Source of the DNA: Coniferiporia sulphurascens
Lineage: Eukaryota; Basidiomycota; Agaricomycetes; Hymenochaetales; Hymenochaetaceae
NCBI GenBank assembly: GCA_002794785.1
Contig: NBBA01000001.1
Coordinates: 2,480,001-2,544,000, forward strand
DNA length: 64,000 bases
Direction: 5' to 3'
The notes below the pieces were generated by a model. It did no database searches and was not told the origin of the DNA. It saw nothing but the letters and a program-made list of their open reading frames with translations. Shown here in pieces: positions 48,336 to 59,895 of the stretch. Both the position numbers and the translations under genes were made by a program. The first letter of the stretch is position 1; every line of letters begins with the position of its first letter.

Positions 48336-51300
48336 TCACCCTTTGAAGCCACCACGATCAGACCCAGCCAGCAAACTCTCAAACAGTCCTCCAGCGGACT
48401 TCTCGTTCCTGAGTTGAATCATATAAACAATGCCCGTTCGCGTTCCCGAGTCGCTCAGTTCAATCGCTACGCCCGTTTTACCTACACGTTCAACACCGTC
48501 TGTAAGTACGATCGTCGAAATCAACATAGTCTTGTCCTTGCTGTCTGCCTCGACGACAAGTTGCTTGATCATCGTTGGTCGCTGCTCATACAGTGTCAGC
48601 TTGGCTGAGCCTAATGACTTCCATTGAGCGTGTTGCTGCTGCAAGAAGACTTTGCACTTCATGGTGGCGAGTATGGAAGTTTCGATAGGACCAGAGTGAA
48701 CCTGCTCGGTGGGCGAGGGAGGCGGACTATCATCCGCTCCGAACGCAGGCGCAGCAGAAGCAATGCGAGGAAGAGCTGCGGAGGGTAACATGGGACGCAA
48801 ATTAACCCCGATTACACCATCGTCTAATGAACGTATTTGGTTTGGTGAAAAACCATTTGGCTTGTTGGGCACTGGCGGGGCGGAACGTGGCGGCTGATAC
48901 TGAGGATCAAACTGGGGGCTAAGAGAATGGAGCGAAAGAGTCTTGCGCAAGCCTCCCTGATAAGACAGATCCGAAGAAGGTCGACCAGGATTTGCGAATG
49001 GAGCTCCGGGATGGGGTGGCATATACTGGAAATGGGCGTGTCCTCCTGGACCAAACTGATTGTGCATGGAGTTCGGGCCAGGGGCCAAATTTTCAGAACC
49101 AGGGCCGGGGCCGCCCACGATAGGTCGTGGACCCAAGGAACCACCTCTCGGAGGTGCAGAAATGGGTGCCAATCGTGGCGGCATGCCGTTTCCGCCTATC
49201 AGTGGAGGACTCATCATGTTCCTAGGCGGACCATTCATCCCGTTCACCGGTGGTCCGTTCATCCCGTTCATTGGTGGCGGACTCATGGCATTTCTTGAAG
49301 GGTTCATACCGGCTATTGGCAATGAATTAATAGCGTTCTTCGGAAGAAACATCCCATTTATTGGCGGCGGACTCATGCCATCCCTTGGACTCGGTACACC
49401 GTTCATAGGCGGGGGAACCCGTACGCTGTCGTCATGAGAGGAAAGAATCTGACCTGGGGAGAATGACGCGGAGCCTCCCCCTACATTCGACCGTTGGGAG
49501 ATGCTTCCATTAAGAGAATGGAAACGGGTGTCCCCATTTCTGGTGCTTTGACCGTGCCTCGATACATTGACATCATCTGACTGCGGTCCCGGAGTGCGCG
49601 TTTGTGAGGATGGGCTAGTTGAATCGTTTGAAGCAGAATATGGGGGAGGTCCGGGAGGTCCTCCCTCTTGATTGAGAGACGATGGCAATGACGATTCTGA
49701 ATGCGGTGAACCGGTCTCGTTCAAGAAGTTCCGCACCGGATCCATCCTATGCATCGAAGGATCTCCGGAAACGGGAGACGGTGCTCTGGAACGTGTATTC
49801 ACATTCCTCGACGAAAAGGGTTCAGTAATCGGTGTGACAAAAGGACGGTCTGCTGGCGCAGAGCCAGTTGAGGAGAGCAACGAATTGTTCAAGGAGGGCA
49901 TCGGAGGTGGCGCCTGCTTTGAAGGAGGTGGTACTGGAAGCAAACATAAGCGACGGTTGACCTCGCGAAAGCCGTAGGCTTACAAGAGGCTGCCATGTTT
50001 GTCGTCGACTCGAATTCTCTCATTACATAGTCACGCCTCGCTGCTGATTCGAAATGAAAGATCATGACTTCCTTCTTTAAAATTGTGATTTCTAAGCTGT
50101 TATCTTTTTCAAATTTCAATCAGACTGAAAAATTGTATCAGTCAACAGGGTTATGGCCCTTACCGTTGAAAGGAGCAACCCGGAGATGTTTGGCGGCCAA
50201 CGGGGGATAACATAGCCACATATCGTGATACTCAGACTCAGCATGGACACGGTCTTCAGGCGTCATACGTTCGCAAATGAGGAACAGGTCCGTTAGAAGG
50301 AATATGTGGCCTTGGCGATGGATGACACCAATATTGGTGCTTTTCGGAGTGAAGTGGACAGCGGAATCCTCGGATAGCCTTAACTCACGTGTGTACGGTA
50401 TGTTTGGAGAATTAATAGATAAACGGACACTCTTCAAAGACAATCAACACCGCGGCAAAGCATATCGTAGTATGCGAACATACCCTTGGGTTCATGGTAA
50501 ACAGGTCCCGGCAGCGTTCAGTTGCAAGGCGACGTTCCAGATCAGACATTGACATTGATAGCGTGGAGACGGAAGCTCGTCCTTCGGATGTCAGCGCTGT
50601 GTCTCGAGAAGACCGTTGGCTAAAAAAAAATCCTTTAATAAAGATTCCCCATCAATATGATAAATAAAAAGCACGCACCCGCTGGAAAGACTGCTGCCAC
50701 GGGTGGAGCTTTCAACACTTGTGCGCACGTCAAATTCTTCCCGGAGACGAACGGTCTCTGCGCTGGGAGTTCGTCCGTTTGTGCCCACCCCTCTTGAGCT
50801 CTCAGTCTGGTCCACGGGCTTTGGGATTTCCTCAGCTTGCTCTCTCGTATCAATGACGACTTCGTCGGTAGTCTCAATCGTCTGCGACGGTCCAGACAAC
50901 CTTATGCTTGACCTTTCTTCTACGACGGTCAGGAGTCTCTCCAGTTTTCCAACGGCTTCTACTAGTTTCTTGTCCGTACTCTTCCCAGGAGCGGAGTTCT
51001 TGAGTAGGCGGCCGTACAACTTTTGGTAGTACTTGATCCGAGAATATGGTAGCAAGAAGAGAGCATCAAGTGTCCAGTTCTGTGGGCCGGATTGTGGAGG
51101 GGGATTAGCCATTGAAAAAGCATCCAGAACAGATGGTAGGCGCTCGTTGCACTGCGCGGGCCCCCAAGAATCAAATCCAGAAAGGTACGTAGAGCAGTAA
51201 TTGGTATACGGTGAGTCTAGTTGATCAATCTGTTAGGGTAATCTGTAAATGGAATGCCCGGTTTTTATATAATGGATGACACAAACCCATTTCATTAGCA

Positions 51301-51911
51301 AATCGCCGATAGCCCTCGGCGAGGATGGACTGGGCCCGATCTCTTTGAGCTTGGACTGAAATGACCTGTTGGCCTTGAATACAGCTCCCACAGCACGAAA
51401 CATCGAATCAAGTTCAGGAGGTGGTAAGTTCGATCGAGACCACGCCGATGCCACTTTCTGCATAAGACGGTGAATGCGGTCGAATGTGATATATTGCGAC
51501 AATAGTGATGATAGATACACGTACACGTATTATACCCGACAAGGTATCGACAAAAAATTTCTCCGTCTCAATCAGGTCAACGAAGGGGTTTACTTTTTTC
51601 GGACGGACCGACTCCGCCATTGAAACTGTCGGAGAGGGAGGACCTAGCGCGGCCGAAGAGTCGGGCGAGAACGAGGGAGACCCAGGCGCTGCTGCAATGT
51701 CCAATGGCAATAGTGCATCGCGCATTAGAGGATGTCCTTTTCCAAAGAGTGGGTCACTTGGCAAATCGTCCAGCGTGATCTTCGGTGGGGGGAGTGGCGG
51801 AGGAGCTGCTGAGTTTCGCAGAGGTGAAGGCGGTGGAGGTAGATCATCATCTTTAGCGGGAGGTGGGAGGGCCTTGGTTGTCGTCAAATGAGTGTTGATT
51901 TCACTGTGCAT
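48336..51911 (-). CDS. Rho guanine nucleotide exchange factor (DH-PH) with extra C-terminal domain
   Basis: This is a Dbl-family exchange factor expected to activate a Rho/Cdc42 GTPase. Exons on the minus strand: 51911-51525, 51457-51287, 51229-50679, 50619-50484, 50431-50164, 50103-49984 and 49933-48336, about 1,076 residues. The N-terminal 100 residues are Pro-rich. The DH domain starts at NPFVDLIETEKFFVDTLSGI and includes the late helix TLDALFLLPYSRIKYYQKLY. A PH domain spans about 418-540 (GHIFLLTDLFLICER, then SLEITILKKEVMIFHF). A 400-residue Pro/Met/Gly/Asn-rich linker follows. The last 120 residues (MKCKVFLQQQHAQWKSLGSA, then KTMLISTIVL and GIVYMIQLRN) look like a PH/RanBD-type fold. 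The sixth exon uses an AAAAAG acceptor, because the nearer TTTTTCAG would put a stop in frame. Confidence 0.85.
49195..49420 (-). repeat. Peptide-level repeat of NGM/PPPMNGM type inside the RhoGEF linker
   Basis: The linker carries degenerate tandem copies of short units such as MSPPPINGM, MSPPPMNGM, NGPPVNGM and NGPPRNMM. At DNA level the best copies are near 49230-49290 (CCGTTCATCCCGTTCA-like units). It is an expanded low-complexity segment and not a mobile element. Confidence 0.75.
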
Positions 51912-52319
51912 AGAGGCGAAAGCCAGCTTCTGTCGCTGGGAGCAAAGAGCTCTGGTAAAGAGTGAACGGCGAGGAAGAGGAAGAAATAATGATGCTGCGA
52001 GGCGGGCGCGTTTGGAACCTTGGCCCAGGCCAGGAGAGCCAGTGCTCTATTACGGCCAAGGTCACGTGTATTGATTGATTGTCACAGAGTCACGTTCGTC
52101 TGTGTAAAAATCTGGCCCGGAGTCAACCCAGCGAGCAAGTTACAAGTAGGAAGGAGGCACTCCTGTCGCATGCCACTATCTCTAGATCTCGGTCTCTGCA
52201 CTCGTCGGCTTGTCGCCTTTCGCTCCTTTCGGTCACCTATCGGATTCTCGCGGCAGTCCAGACAACTAGCGCACCTAGCTTCCCCGTCACGATCTCTACC
52301 TACTACAGAACCCCTCGTA
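51912..52319. promoter_or_regulatory. Divergent promoter region of the RhoGEF and M16 protease genes
   Basis: This 408-bp spacer lies between two outward-facing start codons. It includes one CACGTG string near 52065. Open frames that extend upstream of the protease start have no family resemblance. Confidence 0.55.
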
Positions 52320-55300
52320 ATGGCGCAGTCTTTCGGAAATTTCGACCTTATAAGGCGCATCAAGCTAGACTTTACGGACGTTGTGGTTACGAAGTGGCGT
52401 AGCAGGGTGACCGGCTTGAGCATTGTCCATCTCGATTATGAAGGTGCTGTCGTGTGACCTTACCAGCTCGTATCCTAAGTTAATGCTTGACGTTCAGCAC
52501 CTATCGTCAAGGGATATTTCGCCGTAGGGACCGAGAGTGAGTGCTGATAAACATAAAGAGAGACAGGGGTGAGAGGTGTGAGTGGGCTCTGACTGCTTTC
52601 TTCTTCAGTCTTTAATGACAGTGGCTGTCCCCACACACTCGAACAGTAAATTATATTATTTCTCACACATGGCCATCATTCACCGTACTGTCACAGTTTG
52701 GTCTTTATGGGCTCCAAGAAATATCCATACAAAGGAATCATAGATCATCTCGCGAATCGTGGTTTTTCAAACGGCACAAATGCTTGGACGGCAGACGATC
52801 ATACATGCTACACCGTCGCTACCGCAGGGAGCCAAGGATTCTTGCAAATACTGCCTATTTATGTTGATCACATATTGTATCCTACCCTCACGCAATCGGC
52901 TTTTGTCACGGAGGTGTGTCTTTTGGTATGACTGGCGAATACTGATTCTGATGCGCGCGCAGGTGCATCACATCGATCCTTCAGGAAATGATTCCGGCGT
53001 CGTTTACAGTGAGATGCAAGGCCGCGAAAATACGCCCGCAGATCTAATGAAATTGCAGTAAGTAGGGTAAGGTAAAAATCGTGAGTTGGAAAAACGTAGT
53101 GATTGTTATTCAGGATGCAGCGTTTGCTTTACCCTAAAAGTAGCGGGTACAGGAGCGAGGTCGGCGGTTTAATGGAAGCTTTGCGATCCTTGAGTGTGCA
53201 GCAGAGTGAGTGATTCTTTTTGAAGCGTTTAACACCGTCCAACCTTCCTGGTATCGTCTTACAAAGTTCGGGACTATCATGCAAAGTACTATGTTCCGCA
53301 CAATCTTTCTTTAATTGTTGCAGGCAAATTCGTTGGCGGGACGGACTCTCTGCTGTCTGTTGTTCAGAACGAGGTTGAACCGACACTCGTCTCCAGCGGC
53401 TACAATAAAGGATCACGTCCTCCCGGATGGGTCAGGCCTTTTGTGGAGACCCCTACTGCGGATCGCATACCGTATAAAAACCAATCGGATACAGTGGAGT
53501 TCCCCGAGAAAGACGAGACTGTGGGCGAGCTCTTTATTACGTATATGGGACCTTCAACGGATGATTACCTAAGTCGAAAGGTAGGACTCTTCCGTCCGTC
53601 GATGATTGGGCTTGTACTGAAAAGCAAGTTGCAGGCGCTGGATGTACTGTCTACTTATTTGACTTCGTCGGCTGTTGCACCCCTGGATAAAGAGTTTATT
53701 GAGATAGACAACCCCCTCTGGTGAGCGAGCTGTGTATATGGGGTATATCACCCGACTTATATATGCCATCAGTACGTATATCTACTTTGACGAGGATGTC
53801 CGGCCCGAATTCGTGGACTTGCCGGTCTATGTTGGCTCTATCCCTACGGAACATCTCGACACTTTTGATGTTAAAATCAAGACCTGTCTAGAGAAGATTG
53901 TCAAGGAGGGGGTTGATATGACAAGGATGACTATGGTTATCAATCGCGATCAACGTCAGGTGCGAAAAGGATATTCACTTGTCTTGCCCGGCTCTTATCG
54001 ATATTTTCCAGCTTCGCAGCAAGCTGGAGAGCTCAAAAGGCGACACGTTCTCTTCTGTAGTTATAACTGACTCTGTGTTAGGCCCAGAGGACGGCTCGGA
54101 GTTGCATGCCGCAATGGATGAGATGAAACTTTATGATGAACTACGGAAATGGAAAAGTGACCAATGGGCGGAGTTGTTAAGACGGTGATTTCCTTTTTCT
54201 CCGGTAGAAACGAACATGGCTCATTCTTGCCCAGATACTACATTGATTCCCCTTCTGTTATCATTCGCGGTAAACCCTCGAGCAAACTGGCGGAAAAACT
54301 TGAGAAGGATGAAAAAGTGCGCATCCAGACACAGGTCGCCAAGCTTGGCTCTGAGGGTCTTGCAAGAGCAGCAGAAGATTTAGAGAAAGCCAAAACAGAG
54401 AATGACGCTCCTATCCCTGAGGAATTATTGAAGAGTTTCCCTGTGCCGGACGTGAAGAGTATCTCCTGGATTACGGTACAAAGTGCCCAGGAAGGCGACA
54501 AGGTTTCGCCTATCCCCAATGGCAGAACGGATAACTCGAAGCTAGTCAAACACATTAATGCTGACGGACCTAAGCTGCCATTCTTCGTTCAGTTCGACCA
54601 TGTGCAGGTTAGCGGCAATGCGTAATGACTTGTAGCGAAACTACATTGACTGCCATTCCCAGTCTGATTTTGTTGAAGTTCATGCGTTATTGTCCTTAGC
54701 CGAGCTTCCGGACCGCCTCCGCCCGTGTGTAAATTTGCTTTAATGAATACAGCTAGCTACTAACATCCTTCTAATGCAGGATCATTACCGCATACTTGTC
54801 GGCCTTCTTCTCTCTGCCGGTCACTACTTCGTCAGGAGAACGTCTTTCCCACGAACAAGTAGTCGCCAAACTCGACGACGAAACTGTATCCTACGAGACT
54901 GAGCTGGGCATGCAGGGTTACTTCGCCGAGAATTTCCGTGTTAGTATCAAAGTTGAGAGGGAGAAGTATGAAGCTGCTGTAAGGTGGATGAAGGATCTCA
55001 TATACGGATCGGAGTTTGACTTGTCGAGGCAAGTCTTCCTTACGGCTGCCACCGCATAGCTTTTCAATCGGTTCTTTCACAGATTGCAAGTGACGAGCGC
55101 GAAAATCTTGCAGAGTCTGCCAGAGCTCAAGAGAGACGGGAACACTGTACTATCCAGCTACTCGTGTGAATTGCTATACGACGAGTCTTCAACGCCGAGG
55201 TCGAATGCTATTCTTGCTCAGATGAAAGCCATTCCAGAATTAATCATACAGCTTCGTGAAAACCCTGAACTCGTCCGCAAGGAGTTTGAAGAGATTAGGA

Positions 55301-56564
55301 AGCACCGTAAGACAGCCGCCCTCTGACTGTACATTTAACCGACTAACCGATTGAAAAGTGACAAACCCATCGGGAATGCGGTTTTCTGTGACTGGTAACG
55401 TGATAGACCTACCGACCCCACGAAGTGTTTGGAATAAGTACTTTGGAAAGCTAATTCCCGTAGGCCTTTCTTCACGTCCTAATTAAAGCGAGTTCAACTT
55501 ATTGTGATGTGCACTGAAGGACACGCCTCTCTCTCCTATCAAGCTTGCCGATAGGACACTGAGTGAAGTTGGCAAAAACCCACAGACGAAGGCAAGTCGA
55601 AATATTTCTTGGTTTGACTGTCGAGTTGATTATAATGACGAGAGAAAACAGGCAGTTCTGGTTAGCTTACCGACTATCGAAAGCACGTTCGCTACACACA
55701 CCACAAGAACTATTAAAGGTTTCAGTAATCCGGAATATCCGGCTCTGCGTCTCGCGCTTGAAGTTTTGAACGCAACGGAAAGCTATCTTTGGGTAGAGTG
55801 AATGACCGCTCTGAAAAGATCGACTTACTCAAAGTGAAATTTTCAGCGATACATTCGCGGATCCGGTCTTGCGTACGGCGCATCTGTCTCTTCCGATCCA
55901 GAAGCGGGGCTTCTGAACTTTTCTCTTTATCGAGTCCGTCAGCTCCGTTTGCATCCTAAAGACGCGCTGAAAGATTACTTCTCCAGAGTTCAAACAGCTT
56001 GCAAGCCTTCCGTGAGGCCGCGAAAGTTGTGGGAGGGCTTGTGAATAAAACGGTCTGCATCTGTTTCAGTTAAACACCACAAATAAGACTCACTCCCGAT
56101 TGTAGATTGTCCTTGAGGACACTACAGTTGATGCTGCGAAGAGCACCATCGTCTATAACATTGCCAGAGGCGTATCCACTCCGAATGGCGCAGTAAGTGT
56201 GCCTGTTACTAGACACACACAATCACTGAATTATTCGTTTTGCATTTAGGCGACTACTTCTTTTATCAATCAAGCTCTCAAGCGCGTGAACCAGAACTAT
56301 AACCGAGAGCTGCTTGAGAAGTACCAAGCAGTGACTAAGGACGAAATTTTGGATGCACTCAAGAAACACTGTCTGCCGCTCTTTGATCCCACAAAGTCTG
56401 TTGCTGTCATCGTCGCGGCACCGGGGAAAGTGGAATCTATAGACGAAGGTATGCGTGAGCTAGGGTTTAAGGTGGAAAGGCATGAGCTTGAGGTATCTCC
56501 GGAGGAATTAGAAGAATCAAGTAGTGGCAGCGAAAGTGACAGTGACTGCGAAGAAGATCGGTAG
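52320..56564 (+). CDS. M16-family zinc metalloprotease (Sdd3/YOL098C-like)
   Basis: This inverted-zincin protease is closest in my memory to yeast Sdd3 (YOL098C) and its filamentous relatives. It has 21 exons: 52320-52443, 52498-52536, 52609-52645, 52697-52913, 52963-53057, 53114-53205, 53267-53580, 53635-53720, 53773-53959, 54012-54184, 54235-54607, 54663-54724, 54780-55028, 55083-55306, 55359-55459, 55520-55591, 55652-55792, 55847-55933, 55987-56052, 56106-56192 and 56250-56564, about 1,046 residues. The zinc site HTLEH lies at 63-67, in CPHTLEHLVFMGSKKYPYKG, and VVYSEMQGRENTP holds the likely third ligand. Later blocks include LPTIESTFATHTTRTIKGF and LWRYIRGSGLAYGA. Introns at 55029-55082 and 55592-55651 appear to begin with GC. 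The C terminus is acidic. Confidence 0.88.
55029..55082 (+). other. GC-AG intron in the M16 protease gene
   Basis: The donor reads AG/GCAAGT and the acceptor TTCACAG. Removing these 54 bases joins FDLSR to LQVTSAKILQ in phase, whereas reading on leads to a stop at 55060. No GT donor in the neighbourhood gives the right phase. GCAAGT is the usual sequence of GC-AG introns. Confidence 0.75.
55592..55651 (+). other. Second probable GC-AG intron, 60 nt and in frame
   Basis: AAG/GCAAGT..AAACAG/GC bounds exactly 60 bases with no stop codon, so it could be intron or 20 coding residues. Family memory favours removal: it joins GKNPQTK directly to AVLVSLPTIES. Confidence 0.55.
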
Positions 56565-56849
56565 TACACACATAACTGTATAAGACACAAATCTATTAAT
56601 GGATAATATACGCACCAGTCTCTAATAGCTCTCGTTGTAGATGTGAGACTCCGGCTTTCTCCCTTTCGCTTATTACCTAAATATACTTTTTATTGAACCC
56701 GTGGATCGAACAGTACTTTGAAGGAACTAATGCAAATATACCATTTATTCAAACTGTTGTCGTAAACATGTTCGTAAGCATTGTCATGACTAATGTCCGC
56801 GTAATATATGCACGATTAGTGAAAGTATAGTGAAAGTATAAAAGATGGA

Positions 56850-58299
56850 TTAAACAGATTCAAGGTCATCATTGTCAATGACTTTAATCGGTTTATTGTC
56901 GGCGTCACCGGGATTGAGTTCGACGTCTTCGAGAAAATTGTTCTCAACAAGAAAGTGGACCGCCTGGGAGAAATTTGATACTGTCATCCGAATTTCCGGA
57001 AGAAGCAGCTGAAGGTAACACGTTCGTTAGTATTGTCGCGGACAAGACATTTTTCACTTTAGTACCCACGTTCCGTAAGAGTGAATGTCGATTAGAAAAT
57101 GGATTGCGTGAAGGGGCCTTCGGATGGGAAGCGGGCTTTCGAAAGATAGGTTGAATCTGCTGAGGCATTCTTTGCGCTTTTCGAATTTCGCTAAGTTCAT
57201 TCTGCAGCATTATAAGGCATTAGATCGAAGACTTCGACAAGTCATAGACCCCACCTGTTTGTGATCAGGATGCTCTGCAGTGCTCAGTAATTCCGTGCTA
57301 TGGGGCTGGTCATCCTCCTCCACGATAGTATGTCTAGTAACGGGATGTTTGGACGAAGTCGCATCCCTCTCCGCATCCATGTCAGAGCCAGAGCTGGTGT
57401 CTTCATCATCTGGCCTAACAACTTCTACATGGACAAACGACACAGGTTTCTTCGGAAGTGGATGAACTGTCGTGAGTGACCGCGTATGTCCACCACCCCG
57501 CGCGCCTCCGCGCCCACGCCTTCCTGGCTGATCCCTTCCGGAAAATCCGTCATCTGTCCTGTGTCGTTTTGTCCCACGTAGCTTAGGGTCGCTCACAGCG
57601 ATTTCCCCTCGTGCGATGGCTTCCCGCAACTTGATGTTCTTCTCCTCCGCACGCCCAGCGGTCGGCCAACGTTTTTTTCGTTCGGCGATCCAGGCGGTGA
57701 TATCCTCGGGAGTGTTAAAAACAAGACTTGTCCCTTGTATTGGAATTGGCTTTCTGCAAACGTCAACGTCGGCTTCATAAGCAAAAGGGTTCGCAGTGGA
57801 AGACCACTAACCCGTTATTCAAGCTTGGGTCCGCATCCCAGTCGGGCTTTCGTTTCCGTTTTCCCCACCCAGGTGGAAATATAAGGTGCCGGTCCATCAT
57901 GTGCGTCTCTACGGACCTTTTGGAGCCAGTAAAAGTGCACTGCTCATGTGTGCACCTGTGGTTTCCAGGCTCGTACCAGTGTGTCTGCACCTGGGAGTTC
58001 TGAGAGTGGAATCCGCCTCTGGAACCTCGTGAAGACTGGGCACCCCTCTGGTTTCCATGCCTTAACCCTCTAGCAGCATAAGGTTGCTGATGTTGGGCAG
58101 CAAGGGCTGGGACATATGTCGAGGAGAGTGTGTATCCCTCCGGCGTCACCCCAGACATTCCCGCATGATACTGCGAGTACGCCTGTGCATAGTGTGACGA
58201 GTGTTGTTGAGGCTGGCCATAGGGATTTGAGAGCGCAGAGTTGAGTGCGTGCACGGCCTGCTGGGTCCGACCTGGATTAGTAGTACTGTGCGGGTGCAT
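56850..58299 (-). CDS. NUFIP1-like snoRNP assembly factor
   Basis: NUFIP1 (yeast Rsa1) bridges Snu13/15.5K and R2TP during box C/D snoRNP assembly. Exons on the minus strand: 58299-57812, 57753-57255, 57201-57070 and 57008-56850, about 425 residues. A C2H2-type finger, HRCTHEQCTFTGSKRSVETH, is followed by MMDRHLIFPPGW. The conserved NUFIP1 segment then reads GTSLVFNTPEDITAWIAERK plus RWPTAGRAEEKNIKLREAI. An Arg-Gly-rich patch (GRRGRGGARGGGH) follows, and the C terminus NFSQAVHFLVENNFLEDVEL is helical. The order finger, NUFIP1 core, RG patch matches the family. It is divergent from uL13 by 337 bp, so both may respond to the same ribosome-synthesis control. Confidence 0.88.
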
Positions 58300-58636
58300 G
58301 GCTCAGGCTGCAGGCGTGCGAAAGCTGGTTGGTTTAATGGAAAATACCCGTGAGAAGTCTGCCCTGGTTTTACGGAGCATATCCATATGTGGCTATACAT
58401 CACGTGAAATGCAACTGCACAGTTTCGGGCGTAGCCGGTCTTTCCACTGGTCTCGATACGGAAAGCGACGCGGTAAGCACAACCTGTAGCAATCCTCAAG
58501 GTGAGCTCGCCGCGCGTATTTATCGTCATTCCTCCTCACTGACTTTTCTTTCTTCTTCCAGGTAAACCCTGCAATCTGCGCTGCCTATCCTACTTGTTTC
58601 ACTCAATTCTTGCTCGTATCCCGCAGACCCCCCGGC
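58300..58636. promoter_or_regulatory. Shared promoter region of NUFIP1 and ribosomal protein uL13 genes
   Basis: This 337-bp spacer lies between two outward-facing start codons. A pyrimidine tract (about 58541-58560) lies near the ribosomal protein start, as is common for such genes. The leader may include a short 5' untranslated intron, which I cannot settle from sequence alone. Confidence 0.6.
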
Positions 58637-59436
58637 ATGGCGACATTCTCCTCCAGCCCGATCGTAATTGACGGTAAAGGCCATCTTCTGGGCCGGCTGG
58701 CGTCCATCGTCTCCAAGCAAATCCTCTCGGGCCAGAAGATTGTCGTTGTGAGGTGTGAGGAGATTAACATCTCGGGTAGCTTCTTCCGTAACAAGGTCTG
58801 TCTCGTCTCGTCTGGCTTGTAATAAGCATTAACTCAAGTATGTTCCTGCATTCTGCCCAACAATAGTTGCGCTACCACAACTTCCTCCACAAGCGTCACA
58901 TTGTCAACCCGAAGAAGTCTGGCCCTTTCCATCACCGTGCACCTTCCAAGATTCTCTTCAAGGCCATTCGTGGCATGGTCCCTCACAAGACCGCCCGCGG
59001 TGCTGCCGCCCTTGACCGCCTGAAACTCTTTGAGGGAGTCCCTCCCCCATACGACCGCAAGAAGCGTATGGTTGTCCCTGCTGCTCTCCGTGTCTTGAGG
59101 TTGAAGCCCGGCCGCAAGTACTGCACAGTCAAGGTAAAGTCTCAAAGTCTAAGGCTCCTAATCTTCTCTTTTTTACTTACGCGAAATGAATTGTACAGCG
59201 TCTGTCCCACGAGGTAGGCTGGGGTTACAAAGATGTGGTTGACCGTCTGGAGGAGAAGAGGAAGATCAAGGCTCAGGCCTTCCATGAGCGCAAGGTATGT
59301 GATTTCGATGTCCTGCGTAAACGAATTGTAGTCTTATCGGTGTCCCTTTCGGTAGCTCGCTGCAGCCAAGCTGCGCCAAAAGGCAGTTGCTGACAATGCC
59401 GCGTCTTTCGAGAAGCTGACTGCGCTCGGGTACTAG
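58637..59436 (+). CDS. rpl16: 60S ribosomal protein uL13 (L16/L13a)
   Basis: Exons: 58637-58795, 58867-59133, 59199-59294 and 59356-59436, 200 residues, the normal length. The sequence is highly conserved: [75 protein letters not shown] and [20 protein letters not shown]. Codon choice in exon 2 leans to C-ending codons, as in highly expressed genes. All three introns are phase 0. Assignment is certain. Confidence 0.98.
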
Positions 59437-59895
59437 ATGGGGGGTTGTGTAGTTTTTTGCCGCCTTCTCCATTTCCCACTGCATTTTCTATGGCACGCTA
59501 TTGTGAAGAAACTACATGTACCTAAGTCTTATGCTCCTTCGGTTCGGTTGTGCCATCGAATATGATCTCCTTCAGTTTCTCAGGGAACTGTGTAGTTGTT
59601 GCCGAATGCGGTCAATCGAGTGTGAGTCATCAGACTCGACTGAGAGTTAGTTTCCATATATGGAAGTGTGTTGTAGTGTAGATCTCTGTAATGCAAGCGA
59701 GCGGTCCAGCTGCGGCCACTGGTTGCTGCTCGCCGCACTCGACGCCGACGCCGGTGTTTTTGCTCTTGTCCTCAACCTTCGGTCGTCTTCTGTATTCTCG
59801 TGCGCCTATCCTCAGCTTGATTCTGGTTCGCAATCTATCAGACCTGTACTCTGGAAAACACTGGCTCGCGCAGCCATCGCCGCGTCCCTGCCGCC
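59437..59895. other. Intergenic region between uL13 and the RasGEF gene
   Basis: This 459-bp region holds the 3' end of the ribosomal protein gene and the promoter of the RasGEF gene. Open frames here (59660-60088) run into the RasGEF gene in another frame and are not supported. Confidence 0.55.
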
